Source: Lentihominibacter butyricus
Lineage (GTDB): Bacteria > Bacillota > Clostridia > Peptostreptococcales > Anaerovoracaceae
Direction of reading: 5' to 3'
Assembly: GCF_025567305.1 (NCBI RefSeq)
Contig: NZ_JAOQJP010000007.1
Coordinates: forward strand, 84,872 to 148,871
Length of the DNA: 64,000 nt
A model generated the notes under the pieces. The model saw only the letters and a program-made list of their open reading frames with translations, made no database searches and was not told where the DNA came from. This document shows positions 23,530-31,819 of this stretch, in pieces (within the stretch, counting starts at the first letter, position 1; every line of letters begins with the position of its first letter). The position numbers and the translations under genes were made by a program.

Positions 23530-24117
23530 ATGTATATCAGAAACAATACGATCGCAGTAATATTCAGAGTCATATTCATCATAGTGTGCGGGGCCGGACT
23601 GGTGCTCAGGTTCATGAGCATCACACCGTCGGCTGACATGATACTCGGCGACTTTGCAGTGATATCGAACACGCTGGCACTCGTGTACTTCGCATACCTG
23701 ATAATCGCAAGACCCGGGTATGAACGGGGGACGCTGCGCGGAGCGGTGACGATATATATGGCAGTGACATTCGCGGTGTATTATCTGATGACATTCGGTA
23801 CGGGATTTTCACTTCCCGTGGACCTGTCGGTGTCGGGATACCTGATGTATTTCATCTCGCCGGTGATGGTCTTCCTCGATTATCTGCTGTTCTGCAGGAA
23901 AGGCGGTTTCACGCCGTACAGTCCGGTGATATGGGCGATACTGCCGGTCGTGTTCAATGCAGCCGTGCTCGTCGTGAACCACATGGGACTTTCCATGAAA
24001 AGGCTGCCGTACTTCAGCCTGCCGGACATCGGGATGGTCGTTACGCTGTTCGTGTTCCTGGGCATCAGCTACATATTTTTTGTGATCGATGATCTGATGG
24101 CGGGACGGCGCGGATAA
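23530..24117 (+). CDS. Six-helix membrane protein (Pr6Pr family-like)
   Basis: A 195-aa hydrophobic protein with about six membrane segments (near residues 8-27, 43-60, 75-92, 103-122, 133-150 and 168-186). Conserved-looking polar and aromatic residues include TFAVYYLMTF, VFLDYLLFCRKG and VNHMGL. The pattern matches the Pr6Pr/FAR-17a/AIG1-like bacterial membrane proteins of unknown function. An AGGAGG is about 12 nt upstream. It follows pyrG by 56 nt and may be cotranscribed, but there is no functional link that I can state. Confidence 0.65.
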   Translation: MYIRNNTIAVIFRVIFIIVCGAGLVLRFMSITPSADMILGDFAVISNTLALVYFAYLIIARPGYERGTLRGAVTIYMAVTFAVYYLMTFGTGFSLPVDLSVSGYLMYFISPVMVFLDYLLFCRKGGFTPYSPVIWAILPVVFNAAVLVVNHMGLSMKRLPYFSLPDIGMVVTLFVFLGISYIFFVIDDLMAGRRG

Positions 24118-24147
24118 AAAACACTTAAAACAGGAAATCAGACAAAA

Positions 24148-24182
24148 AAGCTGTCTCTCAAACGTGAGGCAGCTTATATTTT
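24148..24182. terminator. Terminator between convergent Pr6Pr-like gene and spoIIID
   Basis: AAGCTGTCTC (24148-24157) pairs with GAGGCAGCTT (24166-24175) with one G-T pair; A-rich and T-rich flanks serve both directions. Confidence 0.75.
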
Positions 24183-24200
24183 GCCTTTTGCAGCAGGCAT

Positions 24201-24458
24201 TCAGTCGTGATGGATATGTAAATATTTTTCTCTGGTAGCAAGACCGCCTCTGATGTGACGTTCGGCTTTGTTGTTTTCGAGGACTTCTTTGACTTCGGCT
24301 GCAAGACCAGGGTTGATCTCGCGGAGCCTTTCAGTGATATCTTTGTGCACCGTGGATTTTGAGATCCTGAATTTAGCTGCAGTGCTGCGTACCGTTGCTC
24401 CGGTATCGATGATATAGCGGGCAAGCTCCAGCACGCGCTCTTCGATATAATCTTTCAT
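24201..24458 (-). CDS. spoIIID: Sporulation transcription factor SpoIIID
   Basis: An 85-aa DNA-binding protein of standard SpoIIID length. The HTH lies in ATVRSTAAKFRISKSTVHKD and the family C-terminal basic tail is HIRGGLATREKYLHIHHD. SpoIIID acts in the mother cell between the sigma-E and sigma-K stages of sporulation. It is divergent from the mreB/mbl homologue, an association also seen in Bacillus (spoIIID-mbl). A sigma-E-type promoter is visible upstream (24509-24536). Confidence 0.96.
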   Translation of the reverse strand: MKDYIEERVLELARYIIDTGATVRSTAAKFRISKSTVHKDITERLREINPGLAAEVKEVLENNKAERHIRGGLATREKYLHIHHD

Positions 24459-24508
24459 AGTATTGACAGTTCACCACCCCATTATCAATTAACTTTATCA
24501 GTCAAAAC

Positions 24509-24536
24509 AATATATGTACGGATCGGCAAAATATAC
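24509..24536 (-). promoter_or_regulatory. Sigma-E-type promoter of spoIIID
   Basis: On the minus strand GTATATT (24530-24536) and CATATATT (24509-24516) are 13 nt apart. Against the sigma-E consensus KMATATT-(13-15)-CATACAHT this is 6/7 and 7/8 positions. spoIIID is a known sigma-E target. Confidence 0.6.
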
Positions 24537-24641
24537 TTGCTTTAGATTTTCAGTGTAATTTTTATTTGTATGGCAAAACTAATAAATAACTGATAAAATG
24601 AAAGGAGTTCGCGGTAATACTGGGTATCGCGGGTTGGTAGT

Positions 24642-25664
24642 ATGGTATTTGGTGAAGAAGTCGGGATCGATCTCGGGACGGCAAATGTGCTGATATATGT
24701 GGACGGCAAAGGGATAGTGCTCGAGGAGCCGTCGGTAGTCGCGATAAACAGAGACACGAATGAGATACTGGCGGTCGGAAGCGATGCAAAGCGCATGATC
24801 GGCAGGACGCCGGGCAATATCGCTGCGATAAGGCCGCTTCGCGAGGGTGTGATATCTGATTACGACGTGACGGAGAAGATGCTGCAGTACTTTATAAAAA
24901 AGACGTGCGGCGGCAGCCGGTTTTTCAAGCCGAGGCTTGTGGTGTGCGTGCCGAGCGGCGTGACCGAGGTGGAAAAGCGCGCGGTAAAGGAAGCCGCGCT
25001 GCAGGCGGGCGGCAGAGCCGTGTATCTGATAGAGGAGCCGGTGGCCGCGGCGATAGGCGCAGGCATAGATATCAATGCGCCGGAAGGCATCATGATAATA
25101 GATATAGGCGGCGGCACGACGGATATCGCGGTGATATCGATGGGCGGCATAGTCAGCAGCGCATCGGTCAAGGTCGCAGGAGACAGGTTCGACGACTGTA
25201 TAGTGAAATACATGAGGAAGAAGTACAGTCTTTTCATAGGCGAGAGGACTGCGGAAAAGCTCAAGCGCGAGGTGGGCATGGCGTTTGCCGATGAGGAGCC
25301 GCTGAAAACCCTGTGCAAGGGGCGCGATCTTGTCACAGGCCTCCCGAGGACTGTAGAAGTAGGGTCTGAAGAGGTGCTCGAGGCACTCGAGGAGCCGCTG
25401 GATGTGATATGTGAGGCGACACACAGCGTGCTCGAAAAGACGCCGCCGGAGCTTGCGGCAGACGTCGGCGAAATGGGCATCGTGATAACGGGAGGCGGGG
25501 CATATCTCAGAGGCCTCGACAAACGCATACAGGAGCGGACCGGGATCAGGACAGTCGTGGCGGCAGACGCGGATCTGTGCGTCGCCAGAGGAACAGGAGA
25601 ATCACTTAAATATATAGACATAATAAGCAGGAACAGTTTGAACAGGAGAGAAACTTATATATGA
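24642..25664 (+). CDS. mbl: MreB/Mbl-family actin-like cell-shape protein
   Basis: A 340-aa actin-fold ATPase forming filaments that guide cell-wall synthesis. The nucleotide motifs are phosphate-1 VGIDLGTANVLIYVDGKG, phosphate-2 GIMIIDIGGGTTDIAVI and adenosine ITGGGAYLRGLD. FKPRLVVCVPSGVTEVEKRAV and IEEPVAAAIGAG are also typical. Because it lies next to spoIIID as Mbl does in Bacillus, the symbol mbl is used, but mreB cannot be excluded. The RBS directly before ATG 24642 is weak; AAAGGAG lies about 36 nt upstream. The stop overlaps the following methyltransferase start (ATGA). Confidence 0.88.
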   Translation: MVFGEEVGIDLGTANVLIYVDGKGIVLEEPSVVAINRDTNEILAVGSDAKRMIGRTPGNIAAIRPLREGVISDYDVTEKMLQYFIKKTCGGSRFFKPRLVVCVPSGVTEVEKRAVKEAALQAGGRAVYLIEEPVAAAIGAGIDINAPEGIMIIDIGGGTTDIAVISMGGIVSSASVKVAGDRFDDCIVKYMRKKYSLFIGERTAEKLKREVGMAFADEEPLKTLCKGRDLVTGLPRTVEVGSEEVLEALEEPLDVICEATHSVLEKTPPELAADVGEMGIVITGGGAYLRGLDKRIQERTGIRTVVAADADLCVARGTGESLKYIDIISRNSLNRRETYI

Positions 25665-26794
25665 AACTTGAACTGATAGCAACAGCAACATTCGGACTTG
25701 AAGCGGTAGTAAGGCGGGAAGTGGAGGCTCTGGGCTACAAGGTGCTCAAGACAGAGGACGGCAAGGTCACTTATCTCGGAGACGAGCGAGCGATAGTCAG
25801 GTCGAATCTATGGCTGAGGAGCGCGGACAGAGTGCTTCTCAAAATGGCGGAATTCAGGGCGGATGAGTTCGAGGCGCTTTTTCAGCAGACAAAAGCTCTA
25901 CCGTGGGAGCAGCTGATACCGCCGGACGGCAGGTTCACGGTGACGGGAACATCGGTAAAATCAAAGCTTCACAGCGTACCGGCGTGTCAGAAGATCGTCA
26001 AGAAGGCGATCGTCGACAGGCTCGGCGAGACTTACGGCATAGAGACTTTTGAAGAGACAGGAGCGGAATATACCGTGAAAGCGACACTGCTAAAGGACAG
26101 GGTGACGCTTACCGTCGACACCAGCGGGACAGGCCTTCACAAGCGCGGATACAGACAGGCGGATGTTGCGGCGCCTATCAAGGAAACGCTTGCTGCGGCT
26201 ATGATACAGCTGTCGTTCTGGAATGCCGACAGGATACTGATAGATCCATGCTGCGGATCGGGAACGATACCGGTCGAAGCGGCGATGATCGGCAGGAACA
26301 TAGCCCCGGGACTGAACAGATCGTTCGCCTGCGAAGGCTGGGAGCTCATAGACGAGAGCATCTGGAAGGAAGAGAAAAAAGCTGCCTTCGAGGCTATAAG
26401 ATACGACAAAAAACTGCAGATCTACGGCTTTGACATAAACAAAAAAGCAGTCTCGGCTGCGAGAGAAAACGCCGGGGAGGCGGGCGTGGACGACTGTATA
26501 GTCTTTGGCAGAAACGATGTGGCAAATCTCAGAGCTGTCGGAAAAAACGGCATCATAATAACGAACCCTCCGTATGGCGAGAGGATCGGAGAAGCCGAGC
26601 AGATAGAAGCTATCTACAAGGCTCTCGGAGGCTTTATGACAGAACATCCCGACTGGTCGCTTTTCATGGTGACCACCGATAAAGAAGCCGAGGAAAAAGT
26701 CATGGGGCGAAAGGCGGAGCGCAGGAGGAAGCTCTACAACGGCAGACTTGAAGTGTGCTACTATCAGTTCCACGGAAAAAGAGTGCAGGATTAG
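25661..26794 (+). CDS. THUMP-domain class I rRNA methyltransferase (RlmL/YpsC-like)
   Basis: A 377-aa RNA guanine-N2 methyltransferase. The N-terminal THUMP region (about residues 1-155) starts LIATATFGLEAVVRREVEALGY. A Rossmann methylase domain follows, with the SAM motif DPCCGSGTIPVEAAMIGRN and catalytic motif NPPYGERIG. It corresponds to the first half of E. coli RlmL (23S rRNA m2G2445) and to Bacillus YpsC. Translationally coupled to the mbl homologue through a 4-nt overlap. Confidence 0.92.
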   Translation: MKLELIATATFGLEAVVRREVEALGYKVLKTEDGKVTYLGDERAIVRSNLWLRSADRVLLKMAEFRADEFEALFQQTKALPWEQLIPPDGRFTVTGTSVKSKLHSVPACQKIVKKAIVDRLGETYGIETFEETGAEYTVKATLLKDRVTLTVDTSGTGLHKRGYRQADVAAPIKETLAAAMIQLSFWNADRILIDPCCGSGTIPVEAAMIGRNIAPGLNRSFACEGWELIDESIWKEEKKAAFEAIRYDKKLQIYGFDINKKAVSAARENAGEAGVDDCIVFGRNDVANLRAVGKNGIIITNPPYGERIGEAEQIEAIYKALGGFMTEHPDWSLFMVTTDKEAEEKVMGRKAERRRKLYNGRLEVCYYQFHGKRVQD

Positions 26795-26819
26795 CCTCTG
26801 CATGCAGCATATGGAAAGC

Positions 26820-26838
26820 GCCGGATATCCGGCATTTT
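26820..26838 (+). terminator. Possible weak terminator after the rRNA methyltransferase gene
   Basis: GCCGG-ATAT-CCGGC (26820-26833), a 14-nt palindrome, followed by only ATTTTAC. Confidence 0.4.
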
Positions 26839-26930
26839 ACTGATAAAAACGGCTCGTCCGGGGGATAATATGTTATTATAGTGGCATATAAAGCGAAGAT
26901 AAATAATTTTAAGATAAGGAGATTTTTAAA

Positions 26931-27926
26931 ATGGCAGTAAACTTAAAAGGAAGAAGTTTTTTAACACTTATGGATTTCACACCTGAGGAGATCAGGTACA
27001 TGCTCGATCTGGCCCGCGATCTGAAGGCGAAGAAAAGAGCGGGGATAAGGACCGAAGTTTTGAAAGGAAAGAACATAGTGCTTCTTTTTGAGAAGACTTC
27101 CACCAGAACAAGATGCTCTTTTGAAGTCGCTTGCCACGATGAGGGTGCAAATGTCACTTTTCTGGACTCAAAGAGCTCGCAGATGGGAAAGAAAGAGAGT
27201 CTCGAGGATTCGGCCAAGGTCCTGGGAAGATTCTTTGACGGCATAGAATACAGAGGATACGAGCAGTCTGTTGTCGAGGATCTCGCGAGATTTTCGGGAG
27301 TGCCTGTGTGGAACGGACTGACGGACGTCGATCATCCTACTCAGATACTTGCGGACATGCTCACGATAGAAGAGCATGTGAACAAGCCTCTCAGCAAGGT
27401 CAAAGTGGTATTCTGCGGCGACATCAGGAACAACATGAGCTATGCGTGGATGTACGGATGTGCGAAGATGGGCATGCACTATGTGGCTTACGGCCCTGAC
27501 ACGCTCGCGGCAGAGCTCGACAGCGAGATACTCGAAAAGGTCAATGCAGTGGCTGAGGAGACCGGAGCTGTGATAGAGGTGTCATCGGATCCGAAATGCC
27601 TCGAAGGCGCAGACGTGATATACACTGATATCTGGGCTTCGATGGGCGAAGAGGCCGAGATCCCGGAAAGAGTGAAATTGCTCACCCCTTACAAGGTGAC
27701 TATGGAAATGCTGGAGCAGACAGGAAACCCTGACGTGATCTTCCTGCACTGCCTGCCGTCTTTCCATGACTTTGAAACTGATATGGCCAGAGAACAGAAA
27801 GAGCTGGGATACGATATAAGAGAAGTGACAGACGAAGTATTCAGAAGCAGACATTCAAAAGTATTCGATGAAGCGGAAAACAGGATGCATACGATAAAAG
27901 CTGTTATCGTTGCAACGATAGGATAA
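26931..27926 (+). CDS. arcB: Ornithine carbamoyltransferase, catabolic (arginine deiminase pathway)
   Basis: A 331-aa transcarbamylase. The carbamoyl-phosphate loop is FEKTSTRTRCSFEVAC, the second site is DHPTQILADMLT, and the ornithine/catalytic loop is VIFLHCLPSFHD. In this cluster it should run in the catabolic direction, splitting citrulline with phosphate to ornithine and carbamoyl phosphate. It is first in arcB-arcA-arcC with AAGGAG upstream of the ATG. Biosynthetic ArgF has the same fold; the neighbours decide the name. Confidence 0.93.
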   Translation: MAVNLKGRSFLTLMDFTPEEIRYMLDLARDLKAKKRAGIRTEVLKGKNIVLLFEKTSTRTRCSFEVACHDEGANVTFLDSKSSQMGKKESLEDSAKVLGRFFDGIEYRGYEQSVVEDLARFSGVPVWNGLTDVDHPTQILADMLTIEEHVNKPLSKVKVVFCGDIRNNMSYAWMYGCAKMGMHYVAYGPDTLAAELDSEILEKVNAVAEETGAVIEVSSDPKCLEGADVIYTDIWASMGEEAEIPERVKLLTPYKVTMEMLEQTGNPDVIFLHCLPSFHDFETDMAREQKELGYDIREVTDEVFRSRHSKVFDEAENRMHTIKAVIVATIG

Positions 27927-27979
27927 AGAAAAACCAGCCTTCTGATCACAGACCGGCCAGAGGGAAAGGAAGGTTTTAT

Positions 27980-29197
27980 ATGAAACCCGGAATAAACAAT
28001 TATTCGGAGATAGGCAAGCTCAACAAAGTCCTGCTGCACCGGATCGGCGACGAGATCGAGGGACTGGTGCCTGACAACTTCGAACGTCTGCTGTTCGACG
28101 ATATACCGTATCTGAAAGTTGCGCAGCAGGAGCATGACAAGTTCGCAGATGTTCTCCGGGAAAACGACGTCGAGGTCATCTATTATGTCGATGAGACGGT
28201 AAAAGCGCTCAGAGACAGGAAGGTGCGGGAACGGTTCGTCAAGGAGTTCGTAAGCGAGAGCGATATACATTCGGATGCCGTAAAAGAGGCGCTCGAAGAA
28301 TATCTGATGTCTATGAGTGTGAAGGATATGGTCGAAAAGACGATATCCGGAGTGAAGAAAAGCGAGCTGAGCGTCAAGTCTACGTCGCTTGCTGATTATA
28401 TCTCGTCGGGATATCCGTACTATACGGATCCGATGCCCAACCTGTATTTTACGAGAGACCAGGGTGCGTGCGTCGGAGACGGAGTCAGCATACACCGCAT
28501 GAGCACTGCGGCGAGAAGACGCGAAGCGCTGCTGCTGAAGTATATGTTCAGATATGACAGCTCGTTCGCGCCGGAGGGTACGAATATCTGGTACGATTAT
28601 GACCAGGCGTACTCGATGGAGGGCGGCGACGTACTGGTGCTGTCTGACGAGATCGTGGCGATAGGGCTTTCGCAGAGGACCACGGTTGCGGGCATAGAGC
28701 AGTTCGCGCGGAATATACTGAACAAGTCGTCGTTCAGGAAGATACTGGTGTTCGACATACCGAAATGCAGGGCTTTCATGCATCTCGACACTGTCTTTAC
28801 CATGGTGGATTTCGACAAGTTCACGATACACCCCGAGATCGAGGGGCCGCTGCAGCTTTTCGAGATAACGCTGGACAGAGAGGGAAACGCTCATTTCAGC
28901 AGCATACAGGATGAGCTCGCGAATATACTGAAAAACGAGCTGGGCCTGCCTGCGGTCGACCTGATAAGGTGCGGAGGAGACGATGCTCAGGCTGCGCAGA
29001 GAGAGCAGTGGAACGACGGATCGAATACGCTGGCGATAGCACCCGGAGTCGTGGTGACGTATGAGAGGAACTACGTGACGAATGATCTTCTCGACAAGAA
29101 AGGCATAAAGGTGCTGACTATACCGAGCTCTGAACTTTCAAGGGGAAGAGGCGGTCCGAGATGCATGAGCTGTCCGGTGAACAGGGATGACCTGTAA
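27980..29197 (+). CDS. arcA: Arginine deiminase
   Basis: A 405-aa enzyme hydrolysing arginine to citrulline and ammonia. Landmarks include KVLLHRIGDEIEGLVP, NLYFTRDQGACVGDGVSIH, the MEGGDVLVLS block, FMHLDTVFTMVD with its catalytic histidine, and the C-terminal nucleophile C395 in RGRGGPRCMSCPVNRDD. The usual ending is MSMPL or MSCPL followed by a short tail. It lies 53 nt after arcB. The gap contains CCTTC, which could pair with the GGAAGG RBS and moderate translation. Confidence 0.96.
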   Translation: MKPGINNYSEIGKLNKVLLHRIGDEIEGLVPDNFERLLFDDIPYLKVAQQEHDKFADVLRENDVEVIYYVDETVKALRDRKVRERFVKEFVSESDIHSDAVKEALEEYLMSMSVKDMVEKTISGVKKSELSVKSTSLADYISSGYPYYTDPMPNLYFTRDQGACVGDGVSIHRMSTAARRREALLLKYMFRYDSSFAPEGTNIWYDYDQAYSMEGGDVLVLSDEIVAIGLSQRTTVAGIEQFARNILNKSSFRKILVFDIPKCRAFMHLDTVFTMVDFDKFTIHPEIEGPLQLFEITLDREGNAHFSSIQDELANILKNELGLPAVDLIRCGGDDAQAAQREQWNDGSNTLAIAPGVVVTYERNYVTNDLLDKKGIKVLTIPSSELSRGRGGPRCMSCPVNRDDL

Positions 29198-29231
29198 TTC
29201 TTCAGGATGCAGTTTTTCAGGAGGAAAGAAG

Positions 29232-30179
29232 ATGAATGACAAGAGAATCGTAGTGGCTCTGGGCGGCAACGCTCTGCAGTCAAAAGACGGTCCGGCCACA
29301 GCTGAAGCTCAGCTTGAGGTCGTGAGAAAAACGTGCGAGCATATAGCCAGGATCAGCGGCATGGGGCATGAGATCGCCGTGGTGCACGGCAACGGGCCGC
29401 AGGTCGGCAGGATCGTGATGGCGTCGGAAGCAGCCGGAGAAGTGACGCCTGTCATGCCTTTCGATGTGTGCGGCGCCATGTCGCAGGGATATATAGGATA
29501 CCATATCCAGCAGTGTCTGAAGTATGCGCTGAATAAAGACAACCGCAACATCCCGGTCGTGACGGTGGCGACTCAGATGATAGTCGATGAGAGAGACCCT
29601 GCATTCCAGAACCCTACCAAGCCGATAGGGCCGTTCTACACGAAGGAACAGGCTGAGAAGCTGAGTAAGGAAAAGGGCTATGTGATGAAGGAGGATTCCG
29701 GTCGCGGCTACAGGAGAGTAGTCGCATCGCCGCTGCCGCAGAGGATCGTGGAGATCGAGGCGGTGAAACAGCTTTGGGATCACTCGATCGTGATAACGTG
29801 CGGAGGCGGAGGTATCCCGGTCATCGAGAACCCGGACGGTACGCTGTGCGGAGTCGCGGCAGTGATCGACAAGGATTTCGCGGCCGAGCTGCTGGCTGAG
29901 AAGGTCGACGCCGATATACTGATGATCCTGACCGAAGTGGAAAAGGTAGCGATCGATTTCGGGAAGCCGGATCAGAAGGATCTTTCGGGGATGACGCTGG
30001 CTGAGGCCGCAAAGTACGTGCGTGAAGGGCAGTTCCCTGCGGGCAGCATGCTGCCTAAGGTGGAGGCGGCGATGAAATTCGTCAGGACGTATCCGGACAA
30101 AAAAGCTATAATAACCTCGCTCGACAAGGCGGTCGAAGCACTGGAAGGGAAAACGGGCACGGTGATAACCTTCAACTGA
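29232..30179 (+). CDS. arcC: Carbamate kinase
   Basis: A 315-aa enzyme making ATP from carbamoyl phosphate and ADP, the energy-yielding step of the arginine deiminase pathway. Motifs: VVALGGNALQ at the N-terminus, AVVHGNGPQVGRI, MPFDVCGAMSQGYIGYHIQQ, CGGGGIPV and LPKVEAAMKFV. ATG 29232 follows GGAGGAAAG; open frame upstream lacks an RBS. It closes the arcB-arcA-arcC set. No arginine/ornithine antiporter (arcD) follows. Confidence 0.96.
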   Translation: MNDKRIVVALGGNALQSKDGPATAEAQLEVVRKTCEHIARISGMGHEIAVVHGNGPQVGRIVMASEAAGEVTPVMPFDVCGAMSQGYIGYHIQQCLKYALNKDNRNIPVVTVATQMIVDERDPAFQNPTKPIGPFYTKEQAEKLSKEKGYVMKEDSGRGYRRVVASPLPQRIVEIEAVKQLWDHSIVITCGGGGIPVIENPDGTLCGVAAVIDKDFAAELLAEKVDADILMILTEVEKVAIDFGKPDQKDLSGMTLAEAAKYVREGQFPAGSMLPKVEAAMKFVRTYPDKKAIITSLDKAVEALEGKTGTVITFN

Positions 30180-30249
30180 GCTTAAATTCCAGTGATTTCT
30201 GCGAATTCAGAAAATGATAAGTTTTGTTTGTCGTTAAAAAATAATTTAC

Positions 30250-30278
30250 TTGCTTTAAACCATATTAAGTGATATCAT
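30250..30278 (+). promoter_or_regulatory. Promoter of the CYTH gene
   Basis: TTGCTT (30250-30255), 17 nt, TATCAT (30273-30278). Confidence 0.5.
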
Positions 30279-30343
30279 CTATAAAGTCATCTTTTTGTAG
30301 ATAAGACAAACATCATACATTGGAAGAAATCAGAAGGTAGAAT

Positions 30344-30961
30344 ATGGAGATTGAATTAAAGTACAGGATACCTACGCAGGAAGTTGCAGATGATATCTGG
30401 AAAGACAAACTTTTTTTTACTCAGGAAGAAGAGGGGACAAGAGAAGAAGCCTGCTTCAATGCCAGATATTTCGACACGCCGGATTTTGATCTTGCAAAAA
30501 ATGATATGGCGTACAGAGTAAGAAAAGAAGGCTGCAGATGGGTGGCAGCGCTTAAGTGGAAAGGTCACAGTGAAGGCGCTCTTCACATGAGAGAGGAGAT
30601 AAACGTTCCTGTGAATGACGACAAGGCTGCTCCTGAGGTTTTCGGAGAAAGCGAGATCGGCGCAGAGCTCATGAGAGTGATCGGTGAGAAACCTCTCTAC
30701 AGCATGCTCGAGACGAGATTCCACCGCAGACGTTTCAGGATAGATACGGGCACGGGCATATTCGAACTGTCCGTCGATGAGGGCTTCATAGTTACGCCTT
30801 ACGGTGAAGAACCCATATCCGAGGTCGAGATCGAGCTTTTCTCAGGCGAGACATCGGAGCTGCAGGAGCTTGGCGAAAAGCTTCAGAAGAAATATGATCT
30901 TGAAAAAGAAGAACGAAGCAAGTATTCGAGAGGAATAGACATAATACGGGCAGGCAGATAG
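30344..30961 (+). CDS. CYTH-domain triphosphate-binding protein
   Basis: A 205-aa triphosphate tunnel metalloenzyme. The diagnostic ExExK motif is EIELKYRI at the very N-terminus. Later acidic and basic strand residues (RYFDTPDF, VRKEGCRWVAALKWKG, FRIDTGTG, SEVEIELFSG) line the tunnel. Members act as inorganic triphosphatases, thiamine triphosphatases or class IV adenylate cyclases; the sequence does not decide which. Monocistronic between its own promoter and a terminator. Confidence 0.85.
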   Translation: MEIELKYRIPTQEVADDIWKDKLFFTQEEEGTREEACFNARYFDTPDFDLAKNDMAYRVRKEGCRWVAALKWKGHSEGALHMREEINVPVNDDKAAPEVFGESEIGAELMRVIGEKPLYSMLETRFHRRRFRIDTGTGIFELSVDEGFIVTPYGEEPISEVEIELFSGETSELQELGEKLQKKYDLEKEERSKYSRGIDIIRAGR

Positions 30962-31003
30962 CATACAGGCGGAAATATCGAACAATATAAGGAAACGGTC
31001 ATA

Positions 31004-31044
31004 AAAAAGGGCGTGAGAGTCGATCTTCACAGGCCCTTTTTATT
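31004..31044. terminator. Bidirectional terminator between the CYTH gene and mnmM
   Basis: AAAAAGGGC (31004-31012) pairs with GCCCTTTTT (31033-31041), extended by an inner GTGA/TCAC. Confidence 0.85.
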
Positions 31045-31102
31045 ATCCGGGAAATATCGTCTGCGACATTTTCACATTAAACTCATGTCGTTCAACTGCT
31101 GT

Positions 31103-31681
31103 TCAGCGCTTTTTAGTGATGAGGAGTATCTCAGGCGGATCGTTTTTCTGGTTTGCTATGTTCACGTAGGCTGCGTGATATGTGCGGGAGTCCAGCCCGC
31201 GCGCCATGGAAAGGAGCGCTTCCTTTTCTTCAGGACCCTTGCTGTGACCGCTGTACATCGTGATGCACAGAAGTCCGTCTTTCTGCAGCAGCTCCAGCGC
31301 TTTTGCGGCGGCAGCCAAAGTCGAGGAGCGTTCCGTTACGGTGTTCCTGGCGGCGCCCGGGAGATAGCCGAGGTTGAACACGACGGCTTTTACAGGCGTA
31401 CTGATATACAGATCCATGTTTTCATGGGAGTCGCATATCAGTTTCACGGTCCCGTCTTCGAGACGGTCACGGAAGCCGTTCGATATCAGAAGCTCTTTCG
31501 TATTGTCGACCGCCTGCTGCTGTATGTCGAACGCGTAAAGCGCAGACGGTCCGTGCCGCAGGAGTCTGAGCGTGTCGTGGCCGTTGCCGCATGTCGCGTC
31601 GACGAGTACGTCTCCGGGAGATATGTATCCCGAAACGATGAACATGGCGAAATCTGTCGTAGTCTGGATTATATTTGACAT
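31103..31681 (-). CDS. mnmM: tRNA (mnm5s2U34) methyltransferase MnmM (YtqB family)
   Basis: A 192-aa class I SAM methyltransferase of the rRNA_methylase/YtqB family. The SAM site is DVLVDATCGNGHDTLRLL and FDIQQQAVDNT; the catalytic region is VVFNLGYLPGA, and the C-terminus has ITMYSGHSKGPEEKEAL. In Bacillus subtilis YtqB was identified as MnmM, which methylates nm5s2U34 of tRNA; assignment here rests on family membership. Convergent with the CYTH gene. Confidence 0.85.
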   Translation of the reverse strand: MSNIIQTTTDFAMFIVSGYISPGDVLVDATCGNGHDTLRLLRHGPSALYAFDIQQQAVDNTKELLISNGFRDRLEDGTVKLICDSHENMDLYISTPVKAVVFNLGYLPGAARNTVTERSSTLAAAAKALELLQKDGLLCITMYSGHSKGPEEKEALLSMARGLDSRTYHAAYVNIANQKNDPPEILLITKKR

Positions 31682-31749
31682 TTATGGTACACATCCTTAT
31701 AATAACATTTATTAAATTATGTTACTATGCGAAACTGATGTCAATAGCC

Positions 31750-31778
31750 TTTACTTTTAAAAGGAAACAAGGTATAAT
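31750..31778 (+). promoter_or_regulatory. Promoter of tig-clpP-clpX
   Basis: TTTACT (31750-31755), 17 nt, TATAAT (31773-31778). Confidence 0.7.
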
Positions 31779-31819
31779 AAAATGCACTATGTGTTTATAA
31801 TCGAGGAGGATATATATTC

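Noticed and set aside
27689..28894. 401-codon reverse-strand frame
   Set aside because: Antisense to arcA; no recognisable domain.
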